Positions 1-12,636 of a stretch of DNA of 64,000 nucleotides are shown here, piece by piece. Numbering within the stretch: position 1 is the stretch's first letter; every line of letters begins with the position of its first letter. This stretch comes from Gamarada debralockiae. Lineage: Eukaryota > Ascomycota > Leotiomycetes > Helotiales > Hyphodiscaceae. The stretch covers positions 109,345 through 173,344 of the forward strand of contig NXFV01000405.1 in assembly GCA_002803225.1 (NCBI GenBank), given 5' to 3'. The translations under genes and the position numbers were made by a program. A model generated the notes under the pieces. It was not told the origin of the DNA and did no database searches. It saw nothing but the letters and a program-made list of their open reading frames with translations.

Positions 1-1301
1 TACCCACAGGGGGCTCAAATGCGAATGGCCAGACCTCCAGATCAATCAAAGCAACCAAGTCGGGACAGTAATACGAAAAGCGACACCAAGCCCCATCCCC
101 ACAACCATTCAAACGCAAGGTCCCGTATTTACTATGCAAGATTTCCGATTATTCAATCACTTTATTCAGACTGCATACCCACATCATCCACCCCGGAATG
201 ATTCAGTTTGGACTCATGAAATTCCGAGCATTGCATCAGATGTGAGTCATCTCCTGCACTGTGACTAGTGTAACTTTGCTGATTGATTCAGTATGATTTC
301 CTCCTTCACTCCATGCTCGCCCTCTCCGCCTCCGACATTGCGGAGACGAACCCTTCTCCCGCCAGCCAAGAACTCGAATGCGTAGCCATGTCTCACCGCA
401 TAAAAGCCATCGCATCCCTCAATGAAGCTATTGGAAAGCCAGTGGAATCCATCGAGCAAGGCAATGCCATGATAGCAACATGTTTCTCCCTTGTCTTCCA
501 ATCCACATTGATCAATGATGGTCTGGTGGAGTACATGACTTTTGTACGAGGTGTCTTGGTAGTGTCTATGCACATGGGTCAGAAGAATATCAGATTTCTC
601 TTCGAACATATGTTTGATCAAACCGAAGTCGTCGCTTCAGAATTGACGGAATCCCCATTGATCGATCCGGAACTCGCGCGTCGTGCTTGTAGGTCTCTCG
701 AACAGCTTAACCCTTTAGTTAAAAACACGCGCGAAGTGGAATTTTATGGATATCTTCTGAGCGCTGCGAGAGCGCTGTTCACATCATCTCAAGACGGTAA
801 GCCTCTTTCATCCCGTTCCCTCACTGCCCTATTCCCGCTCCCTCGTTCTATAATCTTCCGCTCCACTCTCCAACGGCTACCAACAGAACTCCTATAGCAT
901 ACTCCAATCTCACTAAAACATACGGCCTCTTTTCATACTTTATGTCCCACGAAGAATTTGCTTTGTTCATCGACCCTACCAACGAGGCGGGAAAGCTGCT
1001 GCAAGCACATTTTGCGGCGTTGCAATTGATCATGACGCCGTTTACAAGGAGGGAAACCATTGGCAAGAAAAATGCCATATCGCCACGGAGAACAGACGGC
1101 ACTACAGCGCGATGGCTGGTATCTCTGCATCGTAATATAAAGCCTGAGATGAGGATGTATTATGAATGGCCGATCTGGGTGCAGCAGGAAGTGGAGGCGG
1201 GGAGGTTGAAGCTGCATTGGGATCAGTATACGACTTCATCAGAAGATGGGCGAGAGTCTCCACACAATGGGAGTAATGTTCTGGATGAAATAGAGAGCTA
1301 A
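1..1301 (+). CDS. Zn2Cys6 fungal transcription factor, 5' end outside window
   Basis: Proposed exons are <1-241, 292-796 and 898-1301; the start lies upstream of the window. In the frame beginning at base 2 the first residues read THRGLKCEWP, which looks like the last cysteine loop of a Zn2Cys6 binuclear cluster. The QDFRLFNHF and FLLHSMLALSA segments that follow are typical of the helical regulatory region of fungal Zn cluster activators. Both introns are small (GTGAGT...TTCAG; GTAAGC...TATAG). An alternative acceptor at 886 leads to an immediate stop, so 897 was chosen. The C-terminal part (FALFIDPTNEAGKLLQAHF) also resembles this family. It would bind DNA in the nucleus; the target pathway cannot be told from sequence. 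Confidence 0.8.
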
Positions 1302-1933
1302 TTGAGATAGTGGGCATGACACTTGGAGATGGTGACCTCTCGATTTTGGACACTGGGCTGAGAAGGATAACGGATACACTAGGATTGAATATTATTTGTA
1401 AGTAACAATAAAAGAATTAGTACCAAAGCACATTTTTCTCGCCATGCAGATTCTGACATTCCTCCCTTCAATAGATCCGAAATGCCTCATAAATTTGAAC
1501 GGTCACGACTTCAAGAAAAGCAGATGGTGAGCCATACTGCGGAGTGAAGTAAGAGCGGGACAGAGATTCCCCGCGTACATTGGTGTGATGAGTTGTGGAA
1601 CCAAAATGCGGAAATGCTCATTGGTTTGTTTCCCTACCCACCTTCGCATTTCGTATTTCAGCCTTCTTTTGTCCCGCTCCAAGAATGTACTAAACCATTC
1701 GGGGAAACAGAGAAGGCGCAGCCAAGTGACTGGGCGCAAGGCTGCGAAGCCTCGGGCTGATGACAGCAATTGTATTTTTCTTTGTTTAACTGTATTTATT
1801 CTGATAGCACCCAGTCATACAATTTCACTGACCCCACAACTCAGCTAATAAACCTATACTGTTTGAGCGACGACACGCTACCAAAGTACCGCAATACTTT
1901 TATCGAGTACACAGGCGATTTGATTCCACGAGA
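1302..1933. other. intergenic, nothing recognised
   Basis: This gap separates the regulator end from the next plus-strand gene. Short open frames on both strands show no protein character. It should contain the terminator of the upstream gene and the promoter of the downstream one, but I see no definite element. Confidence 0.5.
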
Positions 1934-2812
1934 ATGATCAACTCAACGATATCCTCCGTGGAAACCATCCCCCTCCGCCGCATCAACTCCTCGACATACA
2001 CCCCATCTGAATACACTACAGCCCCCACAGTCGTCTCCACTACAGCTTCACTCCTTCCAACTGCGACTTTAGCTCCCTTCATTCCCACGAACACGCTCCA
2101 GATCCAATCTCCAGGCAAAGCACCAATATCCCTCCCGCTCCCCCCAAAAGACCTCACGATCCCCATCTTCTCACCCACCACCGGCCGACCGGTATATTTG
2201 GCTGTTCGTCCTACTCGCAGATCCGGATCATGTTTTCTCGTCGACGCTGAAGATGAAACCGAGACTTCGATCGCATCAACAACATACTGGTTCGGCCCGG
2301 GCAAAAGTCCGAGAGTGAAGATTGGAAGAGATGATGATGTGACCGCGGACGTCTTCGAGATAAATGGTAAGTGTCTGCTTACCCGAACCATGTATTTCGA
2401 GTCTCGCAAATGGGGAATGTTCGAATGGCGATACGCCGGGAAGCGCGAACGCTCTTCATTAGAGCCTGAGACGAAGATGAACAACTTGCTGGTCCTGGAG
2501 AAAGTGGTAACAGGCGATGGTGGTAATGAAGAAAGGATCAAAGTTGCACAGCTTGTGAGGAGTGAGGGAACGAGAACGCCAGGCACGAAAGCGAGCTATG
2601 CTGGGAATGGAGGAAGACTGGAGATTTGTCTCAGAGATGAGGAGGGAGGGAAGTTGGTTGATGAGGTCACTGTTGTGGTAACGTGCTTGGTTATGTTGAA
2701 GAAGGAGATTGATAGGTTGAGGGGTACGCAGATTGCGGTCATGAATCAGGGTGGGTGCTTCTGGTGGTGGTGGGCCTGGGCTGGCATGGGATGGAATGAA
2801 GTACGGAAATGA
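1934..2812 (+). CDS. conserved fungal protein of unknown function
   Basis: A single uninterrupted frame of 292 residues begins at an ATG. The first 50 residues are rich in Ser, Thr and Pro. The middle region (KWGMFEWRYAGKRER, then LLVLEKVV) and the C-terminal TCLVMLKKEIDR helix match my recollection of a widespread uncharacterised ascomycete family. In that family a beta-rich core is followed by a helix and a Gly/Trp-rich tail, here with a run of four Trp near the end. There is no signal peptide and no clear membrane segment. A tubby/LURP-like fold is possible but is a guess. A potential donor at about 2368 (GGTAAG) was not used because the frame reads through with sensible protein. Confidence 0.7.
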   Translation: MINSTISSVETIPLRRINSSTYTPSEYTTAPTVVSTTASLLPTATLAPFIPTNTLQIQSPGKAPISLPLPPKDLTIPIFSPTTGRPVYLAVRPTRRSGSCFLVDAEDETETSIASTTYWFGPGKSPRVKIGRDDDVTADVFEINGKCLLTRTMYFESRKWGMFEWRYAGKRERSSLEPETKMNNLLVLEKVVTGDGGNEERIKVAQLVRSEGTRTPGTKASYAGNGGRLEICLRDEEGGKLVDEVTVVVTCLVMLKKEIDRLRGTQIAVMNQGGCFWWWWAWAGMGWNEVRK

Positions 2813-3311
2813 GTGATGGTAATATGGATTAGAGGGTGGCTCTACAGGCAAATGATGTTTCGCAACTGTATGAATAGAAAGCATTTCACGTTCCAAGTGA
2901 ACGAGGTTGGCCTGGTGGCAGTTGAAGTTGAAAAACAAGTGCGCAGCAGGGGGTCTACTTCGGGGGCATTTGCCAACCGTAATCAGCTGCCCAGCAGTTC
3001 CTTCATTTATTGTCCATTTTCCCGTCCCCAATTACCTCATTGCTCCCATCTCTAATAATCTTTCAGTCAGGGAATGGTAGAATACACGTGATCCTGGTGT
3101 TAACACGCGCAACGCACGTGCAGAGATCCACTTGGGCCAGTTTAGCCGACGGTGGCAGCTTCCTAATTGGTCAGGCGTGCGGTCAATCCTAACCTATCCT
3201 ACGAGTAATCTGTCTGTAATCATTACAATCGAAAGTTCTCATTGAACTTCGTTTCTCGAAGAACTACTCTGTACCTACCCTCAAGTTCCCGACCTCCTTT
3301 CAAGAGCAGAT
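2813..3311. promoter_or_regulatory. upstream region of the LaeA-like gene
   Basis: Roughly 500 bases between two plus-strand genes. No convincing coding frame. The stretch from 3190 to 3311 is probably the 5' untranslated leader, since the next ATG in a long frame is 3312. No specific factor site can be claimed. Confidence 0.4.
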
Positions 3312-4680
3312 ATGGCCTCCTTATATCCGAAGGAAGATGCACTACCAGGCCAACAACCGCCAGAAGGCTCTTTGAGTGGGATGTCAGATAAGGGTTCAAA
3401 TGCCCCGAAGGAGCAACATCTGGTGCCGGAGGTCCAGAAGGAGCCGGAAGTGAATGAGACGACGCATGCGTCAACTATAGAAAGCAATGACGCAGTAGAG
3501 CTTCCTCTGCCTGAGAGTTTTCAGCCGCGTATCACAAGATATGAAGAGAGCCAACAAATTCCGACATCAATGCACTTCGCCCCGGGATCTACAACGGGCC
3601 TAGATGTGGATTCCAACCCAACAGAAACAGACGACGGCGATAGCGATTCAGCCATTGGAAGCAGCATTTATTCAACCACCTTCTCAACAAGCAGCAGCGT
3701 TTGCGATTCCGTGGAGGAGAACGGACGAACGTACCATCGATTTAAGGAAGGAAAATATCACCTACCCAACGACGAAGTGAGTGCCTCATTTCAAAACTGC
3801 ATCGACCTTACTTACAGATGATTTAGGTCGAGAGGGATAGACTAGATCTCCAACATCGCCTATGTTGTCTGTCCTTTGAATCCCTCTATTTAGCACCGAT
3901 CGACAGCCCCGATTTCGCTCTGCACGACGTCCTTGATATTGCCACCGGAACAGGAATCTGGGCCATTGAATTCGCCGAGCAATTCCCCTCAGCTGTCGTG
4001 AAAGGCACGGATCTATCTCCAATACAGCCAGATTACGTTCCTCCCAACTGTCACTTCGAGGTTGATGATGTGGAAGACACATGGATCTTCTCTCACAAAT
4101 TCGACTATATTCACGGGCGAATGCTCGTCACGTGTTTTCAGTCCCATCTCGCTGTCTTCAAATCCGCATTCGACTTTCTTCGCTCAGACGGATATATCGA
4201 GCTGCAAGACGCTTCGTTCCCTCTCCTTGGAGCGGATGAGAAGTGGGAGGGAAGCGCCTTCCAACGTTGGATGCGCCTCTTGATGGATGGGTCGAAAGCT
4301 ATGGGGAAAGACTGGAATCGTGTGCCTAGGTACAAGGAATACCTAGAGGAGGTGGGATTTGTTGATGTTGTGGAGCGCAGATTCGATTGTCCGATTGGAC
4401 CGTGGGCTAAGGGCAAGAAGAATAAGACGCTGGGTGTTTGGGGGAGGGCGAATATTCTTCAAGGCCTTGGAGCGTTAAGTATGGCTATAATGACTAGAGG
4501 TCTTGGGATGACACCCGCGGAGATTGAACTGCTTTTGGTTGATGTGAGGAAGGATATTAACAAGAATGGACATGAAAGCGTACATTTGTATGCTCCGATG
4601 TAAGTTTTAACCTTAAATCAGCTTGTGAGCTTGAGCTGATCTTAATATTTAGGTATGTTGTATACGGCCGGAAGCCATAA
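3312..4680 (+). CDS. LaeA-like SAM-dependent methyltransferase
   Basis: Exons 3312-3776, 3827-4599 and 4653-4680 give 421 residues. The first 150 residues are acidic and low-complexity, as is usual in LaeA/Llm proteins. The class I methyltransferase fold then starts with ERDRLDLQHRL and carries the SAM-binding motif I VLDIATGTGIWA (about 190-201), followed by GTDLSPIQPDYVPPNC and the DDVEDTW segment. The tiny last exon restores the typical ending VVYGRKP; without it the frame stops at 4603. LaeA relatives act in the nucleus as regulators of secondary metabolism and development, but many paralogues (Llm proteins) have other or unknown roles. Which one this is cannot be settled here. It lies convergent to a Zn2Cys6 regulator. 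Confidence 0.88.
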
Positions 4681-5119
4681 TAATATTTCTAGAAATTGAC
4701 AGCTCATGTCGTGTCTATTAGTGGAACAATTTTTCTGTCGAAGAGGTCCCGGGATTGCGGCATTATATTTCAATTGGGCCGTCTTGACTCCCCACACCAC
4801 ACATCCCTTCCCTGGAATAGGCTTGCATTACCATGCAGCTGCACTACCACGTAGCTCGTGTAACATAGGAGCGGCTGAGGAGCTCTCAGTGACTTTCATT
4901 TCTTTTCGTGTTATTTTAACTTAACAAACATATTTTGTATGTCATAAACCCCATGAACAACCTTTTGACTACTCACAGTGTCTGGAATTCTTCAATCTGT
5001 TTGCGACTCTCTGACTAGCCCTTCAAGACCAGCCACAGAAGAGCGTGATCTTGAGATTGGGAAGGTTTTCCGTCGTACTATCTCTCTACATTGGAAAACC
5101 CCATGTGACACGATTGAGC
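4681..5119. other. convergent intergenic region
   Basis: About 440 bases between the 3' ends of the LaeA-like gene and the minus-strand regulator. It must hold both polyadenylation regions. No coding signal stands out. Confidence 0.5.
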
Positions 5120-7404
5120 TCAGAGAGGCACTTGTGTCGACAGCCTATAGAACATCTTAGCATCAAATTGAGATTTGAATATGTTGTTATGGGAGTAACA
5201 TACCACGGCAAATCTTGCATATCCTGATACCCAAGATCATCAACCAAGATCGGATCCATCTGCGCCGCAGAGCTAAAATCAAGCATCAAATCATCTGCGA
5301 ATACCAATGCCGGATCCTGCATCCCCTGACTACTTGTGTCTCCTTGATGAGTGGGAAAGTCCAATCCTGCATCCGATTGGGAGCCCATCTGGGTCATCTG
5401 CTCTCTCAGCCGTGCCAAAAGCAGCCATTTCGGACAAGTCGAAATAGGATTTGTAGGGTCCGAGTATCGCTGAAATATGATCTCAATTTGCTTCCGTCCG
5501 CGATCGATGTCACATTTGCGAGTAGTGTGAGGGAGGTAGGTGAGCACGATCGCAGTTGCGAGCCAGGGGACTACGGTTTGGAATACCCATTCCCAATTTA
5601 GGAGCGCGAAAGTTAAAGAGTGGTATTCGATTGCTTCGAGGAGTTCTAGCGATGCGATGAATTCGCTGTTGTTTAAATCAGCTTTGATCACGGGAGTGAT
5701 CGAAGAACTCACTCGTATTTCTCAAGATCACGTGATGAATTAGTTGCTTGCGTGGCTCCTCGATGGCGAAGTGTAAGTCTCAGGCTGGAAAGACTGACTT
5801 CGATGAGAGCAGCGACAACCGTCTGTGAAGGGTTACTCCGATCGATTTCGTTGAGATACTTCTCATCCAAACTAATTTTCGTCTGTCGCAGCAGTCGTTC
5901 CTTTGCGGCAAGATCTTGGGGGTCAAGCTGTGAAAGCTGTACCGTCAAACCGGCAATCTCTCTTCTCGCGAGAACGAAAGTTGTTTCTTTGAATCCTTTC
6001 GTATCTAGCGGGACGGAGGAAGGTTTCGCAAATCGACTCGCGTGCCAGTCACCGTCGTTTGCGTTCTTGGGCGGTTGAGAGTCGGATGTTGGTGGTAGAC
6101 AGGATTCAGCTCCATACGAATGTAGAGCGAGACCATCCAGACAGCAAATATAGTTCCATGCCCTTCGTCGAAGCTCGCAGATCCATGGTGTGTATGGGAA
6201 GTGACTTGGGTCTCGATGAATTCCCATGTTTTGAGCAGTACGTGCCGCATTTCCTAAGATTGCAATTGCTTCTCTACATTGATTTTGTTGAAATAAAAAT
6301 GTCTGAATAGATCATGAAGTCAGTAAAAGTGCCAGATGAACCCTGTGTCAAGCTTGATTATGAGAGGAAATCCCTCTGGTCGATTTTCCAGCGAAATAAG
6401 TGTCACGTGATCTGGAGGAGACTTGCCAGGTAATGGAGCAACGCATGCAGCACTAAGACCTTGTCCGTAGTGAAGAAATTGACTCTAATCAGACCAAATT
6501 GCGCGGCATGTTGAAACCGAGCAACCAAAGCTGGTTTCGGCGTAGCAAATATCCTCTCAACCACTTCTGGCCGCAAGCTGTTGACGGAAAGGAGGTAAAT
6601 GCAAAAAAGGAGGGCCTCATACTCCTGTGGGAACTCAAAAGTGCCTCGGCGAAACTGATCGAGTTCTTTTCCAAAATGTGACTGGTGTAAAAGCTTCATA
6701 AAAGGGTTGACATTCTCAAAGTAAAGCTTGCAGAGCATGTTGCTCTCAGCCAGTGTTGGCTGTATCGAACTAAGGTCTGTCATCAACAACGGGGTCTCGA
6801 ACCCCAAGGCAGATGAAGATATCCATGATGCCTCCGGATTTGGTGTCTGGGGTGCATCAAATAAACGTCTGAGGTCCTCAATCTAGTTCAAATTCAAATA
6901 TCAACATGTCTTCTGAGCCAGCGGAGGAAGAGGTACCTCGCTGATTAATCCAGGCCAGAAATCTGAGTCAAAATACGCAGAATGCCCCTCCTTAAACAAT
7001 ATTTGCCCAACAGGCGCACCGGGATGCTCAATTATTGCAGGAGGCGTAGGAGGAAGAAGTTGGCTGGGGAGAGAGGGTCGTTTTAGGGCACGGTCGGTAT
7101 CTTGTAGGCGTTCGCCACTCGCTGAAGGGCTAGCGGACGCACTGTCTCGAACCAACATCTTCGCCATCAGAGCTTCCAACCTCGCCAACCTCTCACGAAG
7201 ATCTCCATCTGTTTGTGCTATACCAGTGCGAGTGTCGCTCTGGATGATAGAACTGTTTTCGTTGCTCTCGTTGCTCTCGTAAGTACAGAATTGCTTCGCT
7301 TTGCTGCAATTGGAGCAAGGCCGAGTTTTGTCGCATTTGACCTTTCTTTTGCGACACAAAACGCAGGGTCGGCCGTGGGCTGAGGCGACTCCATCGTCCT
7401 CCAT
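5120..7404 (-). CDS. Zn2Cys6 transcription factor with fungal_trans domain; contains a GC-AG intron
   Basis: Exons from the start: 7404-6937, 6882-6427, 6302-5713, 5665-5204 and 5144-5120, 666 residues. The zinc cluster has cysteines at 14, 17, 24, 30, 33 and 40 (CVLCRKRKVKC...CSNCSKAKQFC). A short coiled-coil-like stretch follows (LRERLARLEALMAKML). The fungal-specific regulatory domain runs from about residue 165 to 420 and includes GNAARTAQNMGIHRD and ELRRRAWNYICCLD. Intron 2 begins with GCAAGT rather than GT; this is the only choice that keeps frame and gives the expected HYL-TFLFQQNQCREA junction. Intron 3 has GTGAGT, branch GCTGAT and AACAG. It would act as a nuclear regulator. It is in tandem with the SDR gene upstream of it, which suggests but does not prove a local target. 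Confidence 0.88.
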
Positions 7405-7735
7405 CTCGAGCGGTCAAGCGAGTGTCTCCAGGATGATGATAGCGATGGGTGATAGTTTACTCCTCCTGGAAGCGTACAAAAGCGCTCTCAAGGAGAGATC
7501 GAGGAGCTCGAGAAGTCGCAACAAATGCAACGCCAAAGGGATCGGACGATCCACACTTTGAAAATCGCAAGAGATCTCTTTAAGTTCAAAAAATACAAAT
7601 ATGTTCTGTTTGCGAATGTAATTCATTTACTCTGGAAGAGCGAAACAATCTTAACACTGAAAGAAATATATATCAAAAGTTTTTGTTCCCGTCACCTTCT
7701 TCCTTTCTCAACCTCGCCTGCTGACAAATCACCGC
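7405..7735. promoter_or_regulatory. promoter region of the minus-strand regulator
   Basis: About 330 bases between the start of the Zn2Cys6 gene and the stop of the SDR gene, both on the minus strand. It should carry the regulator promoter and the SDR terminator. No clear element recognised. Confidence 0.4.
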
Positions 7736-9008
7736 TCACTTGCCAAATGTGGTCGTGTTCGATTGGGCGCCGAAGCTCTTCACCTCCTCCGCGACCATCG
7801 ATGGCAGACTATCAAATATATTCGGTCCAACTGCCTTCCATCCTAGTGCATGGAGGCGATCAGATCGAGCTCTGCAATTGCCACCCCAGAGGAGCGGAGC
7901 CCAGGGGTGCAGGGCTGAGGCTTCTGCAACGGTGAGCTTGTCGACCTCCCCAGTTTTGATGACCCCTTGTTCGTGTAAGATCCTGGCAATGGCGCTGGAA
8001 ACATCTCCCCATTTCTATCTTATCATTAGCGATATGCACCAAGATCTCTTGTTCAAATGTAACGTACGAATTCGTTCGCTTCAGCGAAATAATAGCCGTC
8101 GCTGCCCCATTGGGCGTTACCTCCATTAGGCTTCAGAGCCTCTTCCACGAGCAAGATGAATGCGGACGCAGCGTCATCAATGTGAAGTGCTAAATTTGGA
8201 ACATCAGCCGAGGTCGTTCTAGATCTTTGACAAGCATCACTCACAATCCCATATATTCTGCCCTTCCAAGATCTGGAACCCCTTGCCGTGCCTGAGAATT
8301 GCATCGGTGAGGAATGGGATTTGAATACTCCTGGTCTTAATTGGGCCCTTTCCAACACCATGGATCAAGGGAGGCGAGAGAATGGCAGTTGGGACGTTGA
8401 ATTTTTTATTTGCTGCAAGGACGGCCATATCGACATCACGATGGACGTGATTTTCGATTGGGAAGAGGGTGATCTCCACCAAGTCAGCAATGTCATGATA
8501 GACCTTCTCGGAAGGTTGTCCTGAAGTACGTTAGCACGAGATCAACTCTACAATTACACAGAGACGCACCAAAGCCATTAGGAACCTCATTGAGCATCCC
8601 AGTCCCACTAACGTGGATGAAGCGACCCGGAACAGGCTTCTTCTGGCTCAGACCTTCAATGAGAGCCTGGACTCCCGGAATGTGATCCGAGGATGCGATC
8701 TCTGATCAATGATTGGATTAGTATATACCCTCATATGAAAAGTCTCCAATTCCGCTCAGGATTAAGATTCACGTACGAAGCACGACATCTGCCTTCTTCC
8801 CTTCTTCGATAAGAAGCTCTTTATTGTCAAGATCTCCGAGGACGACTTCAATCTTTGGCCAACGGGCGAGAACGACTTTCTTCTGTTCCTCACTTCGGAC
8901 CAAGACCACAACATTCCATTCGGGATGCTGTTCCATGATGCGCATGACTGTGTTGCCACCGAGATACCCGGACACACCCGTCACGAAAACTCTTGGAGCG
9001 GCTGCCAT
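7736..9008 (-). CDS. NAD(P)-dependent epimerase/dehydratase-like (atypical extended SDR)
   Basis: Exons 9008-8777, 8701-8570, 8520-8245, 8189-8068 and 8014-7736 give 346 residues; all four introns keep frame and have small GT-AG borders. The Rossmann motif VFVTGVSGYLGG (residues 7-18, TGxxGxxG type) lies at the N-terminus, followed by the acidic LGDLDNKE turn. The usual YxxxK catalytic pair is not obvious, which points to an atypical SDR of the NmrA/epimerase-like kind rather than a sugar epimerase. Met at 9008 was chosen because the frame upstream, though open to 9161, reads as untranslated, His/Gln-rich sequence. It faces the OYE gene across a shared 715-base promoter region, so the two may be co-regulated. 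Substrate unknown. Confidence 0.85.
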
Positions 9009-11278
<2,270 letters not shown>

Positions 11279-11719
11279 AGGATTAGAGGATTAGAGGTAC
11301 ATGTTTTCAAAGCCCGCGAGGAACTGAACAATAGATTGATCTCTTCTGATATTAGCACAATAGAATTCCAACTTTGATCAAATACCATCTCGTTAAGCTA
11401 CGATGATTAACGAGAATCGTTATGGACCGTCCAAGGATTGACCCAACCATGCTTCGCAATCCAGTTATCAAAACTATGCACCTTTTTTAAATATTTTTTT
11501 TTTTTGGTCCTTAATTTCCAAAACGATAAAAAAAAATTTCCTATTGTCCCATTTATCTACCTGCTTTTGATCTTATTGTCTTTCTTTGGCTTCTTGACAC
11601 CCCTTTTTTAAGTCTTTCCCTCCTTTTTTTTCTTGATGTCATATTAGCCTTTAGTATCCGATGTACAGGGTAGTCTCCAAACTCCACAGAACTCTACCCT
11701 CCATTTCTCAGTCATAGCA
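11279..11719. other. T-rich intergenic stretch
   Basis: The segment 11480-11640 is strongly T-rich on the plus strand, with several runs of six to thirteen T. This is ordinary low-complexity spacer after the OYE gene; the OYE polyadenylation region must lie in it. Confidence 0.5.
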
Positions 11720-12410
11720 CTCCCGGCAAGATCTTTCTAAAATCGCCTGTTCTGGTGACAGTGCCGGTGGCTACCTCGTCGTACAGTCTGCGTTGATGTT
11801 TCCATGGTCAAACATCAAAGTTATGATTTCTCTTTCTGCACCGCTCAATTTCGACGTACCTCATTTAAAAGTCCCTAGACCGAGACTGATCATGGGAACA
11901 AGACCGCCGCCACCTCGCCAGGCTGAAGCGACAATCAGGGAGTAACTGAAAAATATGAAGCCTGGAGAGATTAGGACTGGCTGTGAGCCATCTGATATGT
12001 GGGAGTTCTGCTTGTGTGTTTTTCAACAGCCGTATTTGCCGAGATTCTTTGGAGTGAAGGGCAACCCGGTGCTTGATCTCATGGCGACGATAGCTCAAGT
12101 GCAGACAATGCCACCAATTTGGGTAGTGCATGGAGATCAAGACATTATGGTATGTGCCATTTGCTTTCCTGAGCTATCAAGGAAGAAGAAACTAAACGTT
12201 CAATTCGTTCAATGTCAACCGATTTGCGCGACTGGGTTTGTGAACAGGCTCAAAAAAGTCCTTCCCAATGTGCCTGTTCTTCTTAGCTTACAGCCTGGGG
12301 ATCATGGTTTTGATCACCAGAAGACAATGGACGATGAATGGACCCAAAGGGGCGCAAATTTGCAGAGAAATATTGGCCGTAAATTGTGCACAGGAAATCT
12401 TCTTCACTAG
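11720..12410 (+). pseudogene. decayed alpha/beta hydrolase
   Basis: From about 11733 the plus strand reads hydrolase-like protein with the nucleophile elbow GDSAGGYLV. An in-frame TAA follows at 11943-11945, after which the same frame continues (KNMKPGEIRTG, then WVVHGDQDIM with the acidic residue). A possible intron starts at 12150 (GTATGT). The catalytic-His segment DHGFDHQ comes near the end. The order Ser, Asp, His is that of carboxylesterase-type alpha/beta hydrolases. No good start codon or N-terminal third is seen upstream, so it is both truncated and interrupted. A CAA to TAA change would explain the stop. An unrecognised intron over the stop is the main alternative. Confidence 0.6.
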
Positions 12411-12636
12411 CTGGATAATATGGCGGTTTTCTTAGAACTCTAAAATTTCTTCCCTAAATATTAAGTGCAAGGTCATAGTTATGACTCAACTTCACCTGCG
12501 AGTTCATAACTCCTTCAACTCTAGATTTGGTTGTAGTATCGACCAGAATCGATGGTCTGCCATATCATTGATTCTTCAATGACAGACGACAACGCAGTCG
12601 AGGGTGCTTTCTTGGGAGTGCGTCTGTCATGCAATA

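Noticed and set aside
898..898. Acceptor at 886 for intron 2 of the first regulator
   Set aside because: It gives Glu-Leu-Leu and a stop; acceptor 897 continues into good protein.
2367..2420. Possible intron (GGTAAG) in the 1934-2812 gene
   Set aside because: No suitable acceptor is needed: the frame reads through with family-like protein, including the KWGMFEWRY segment.
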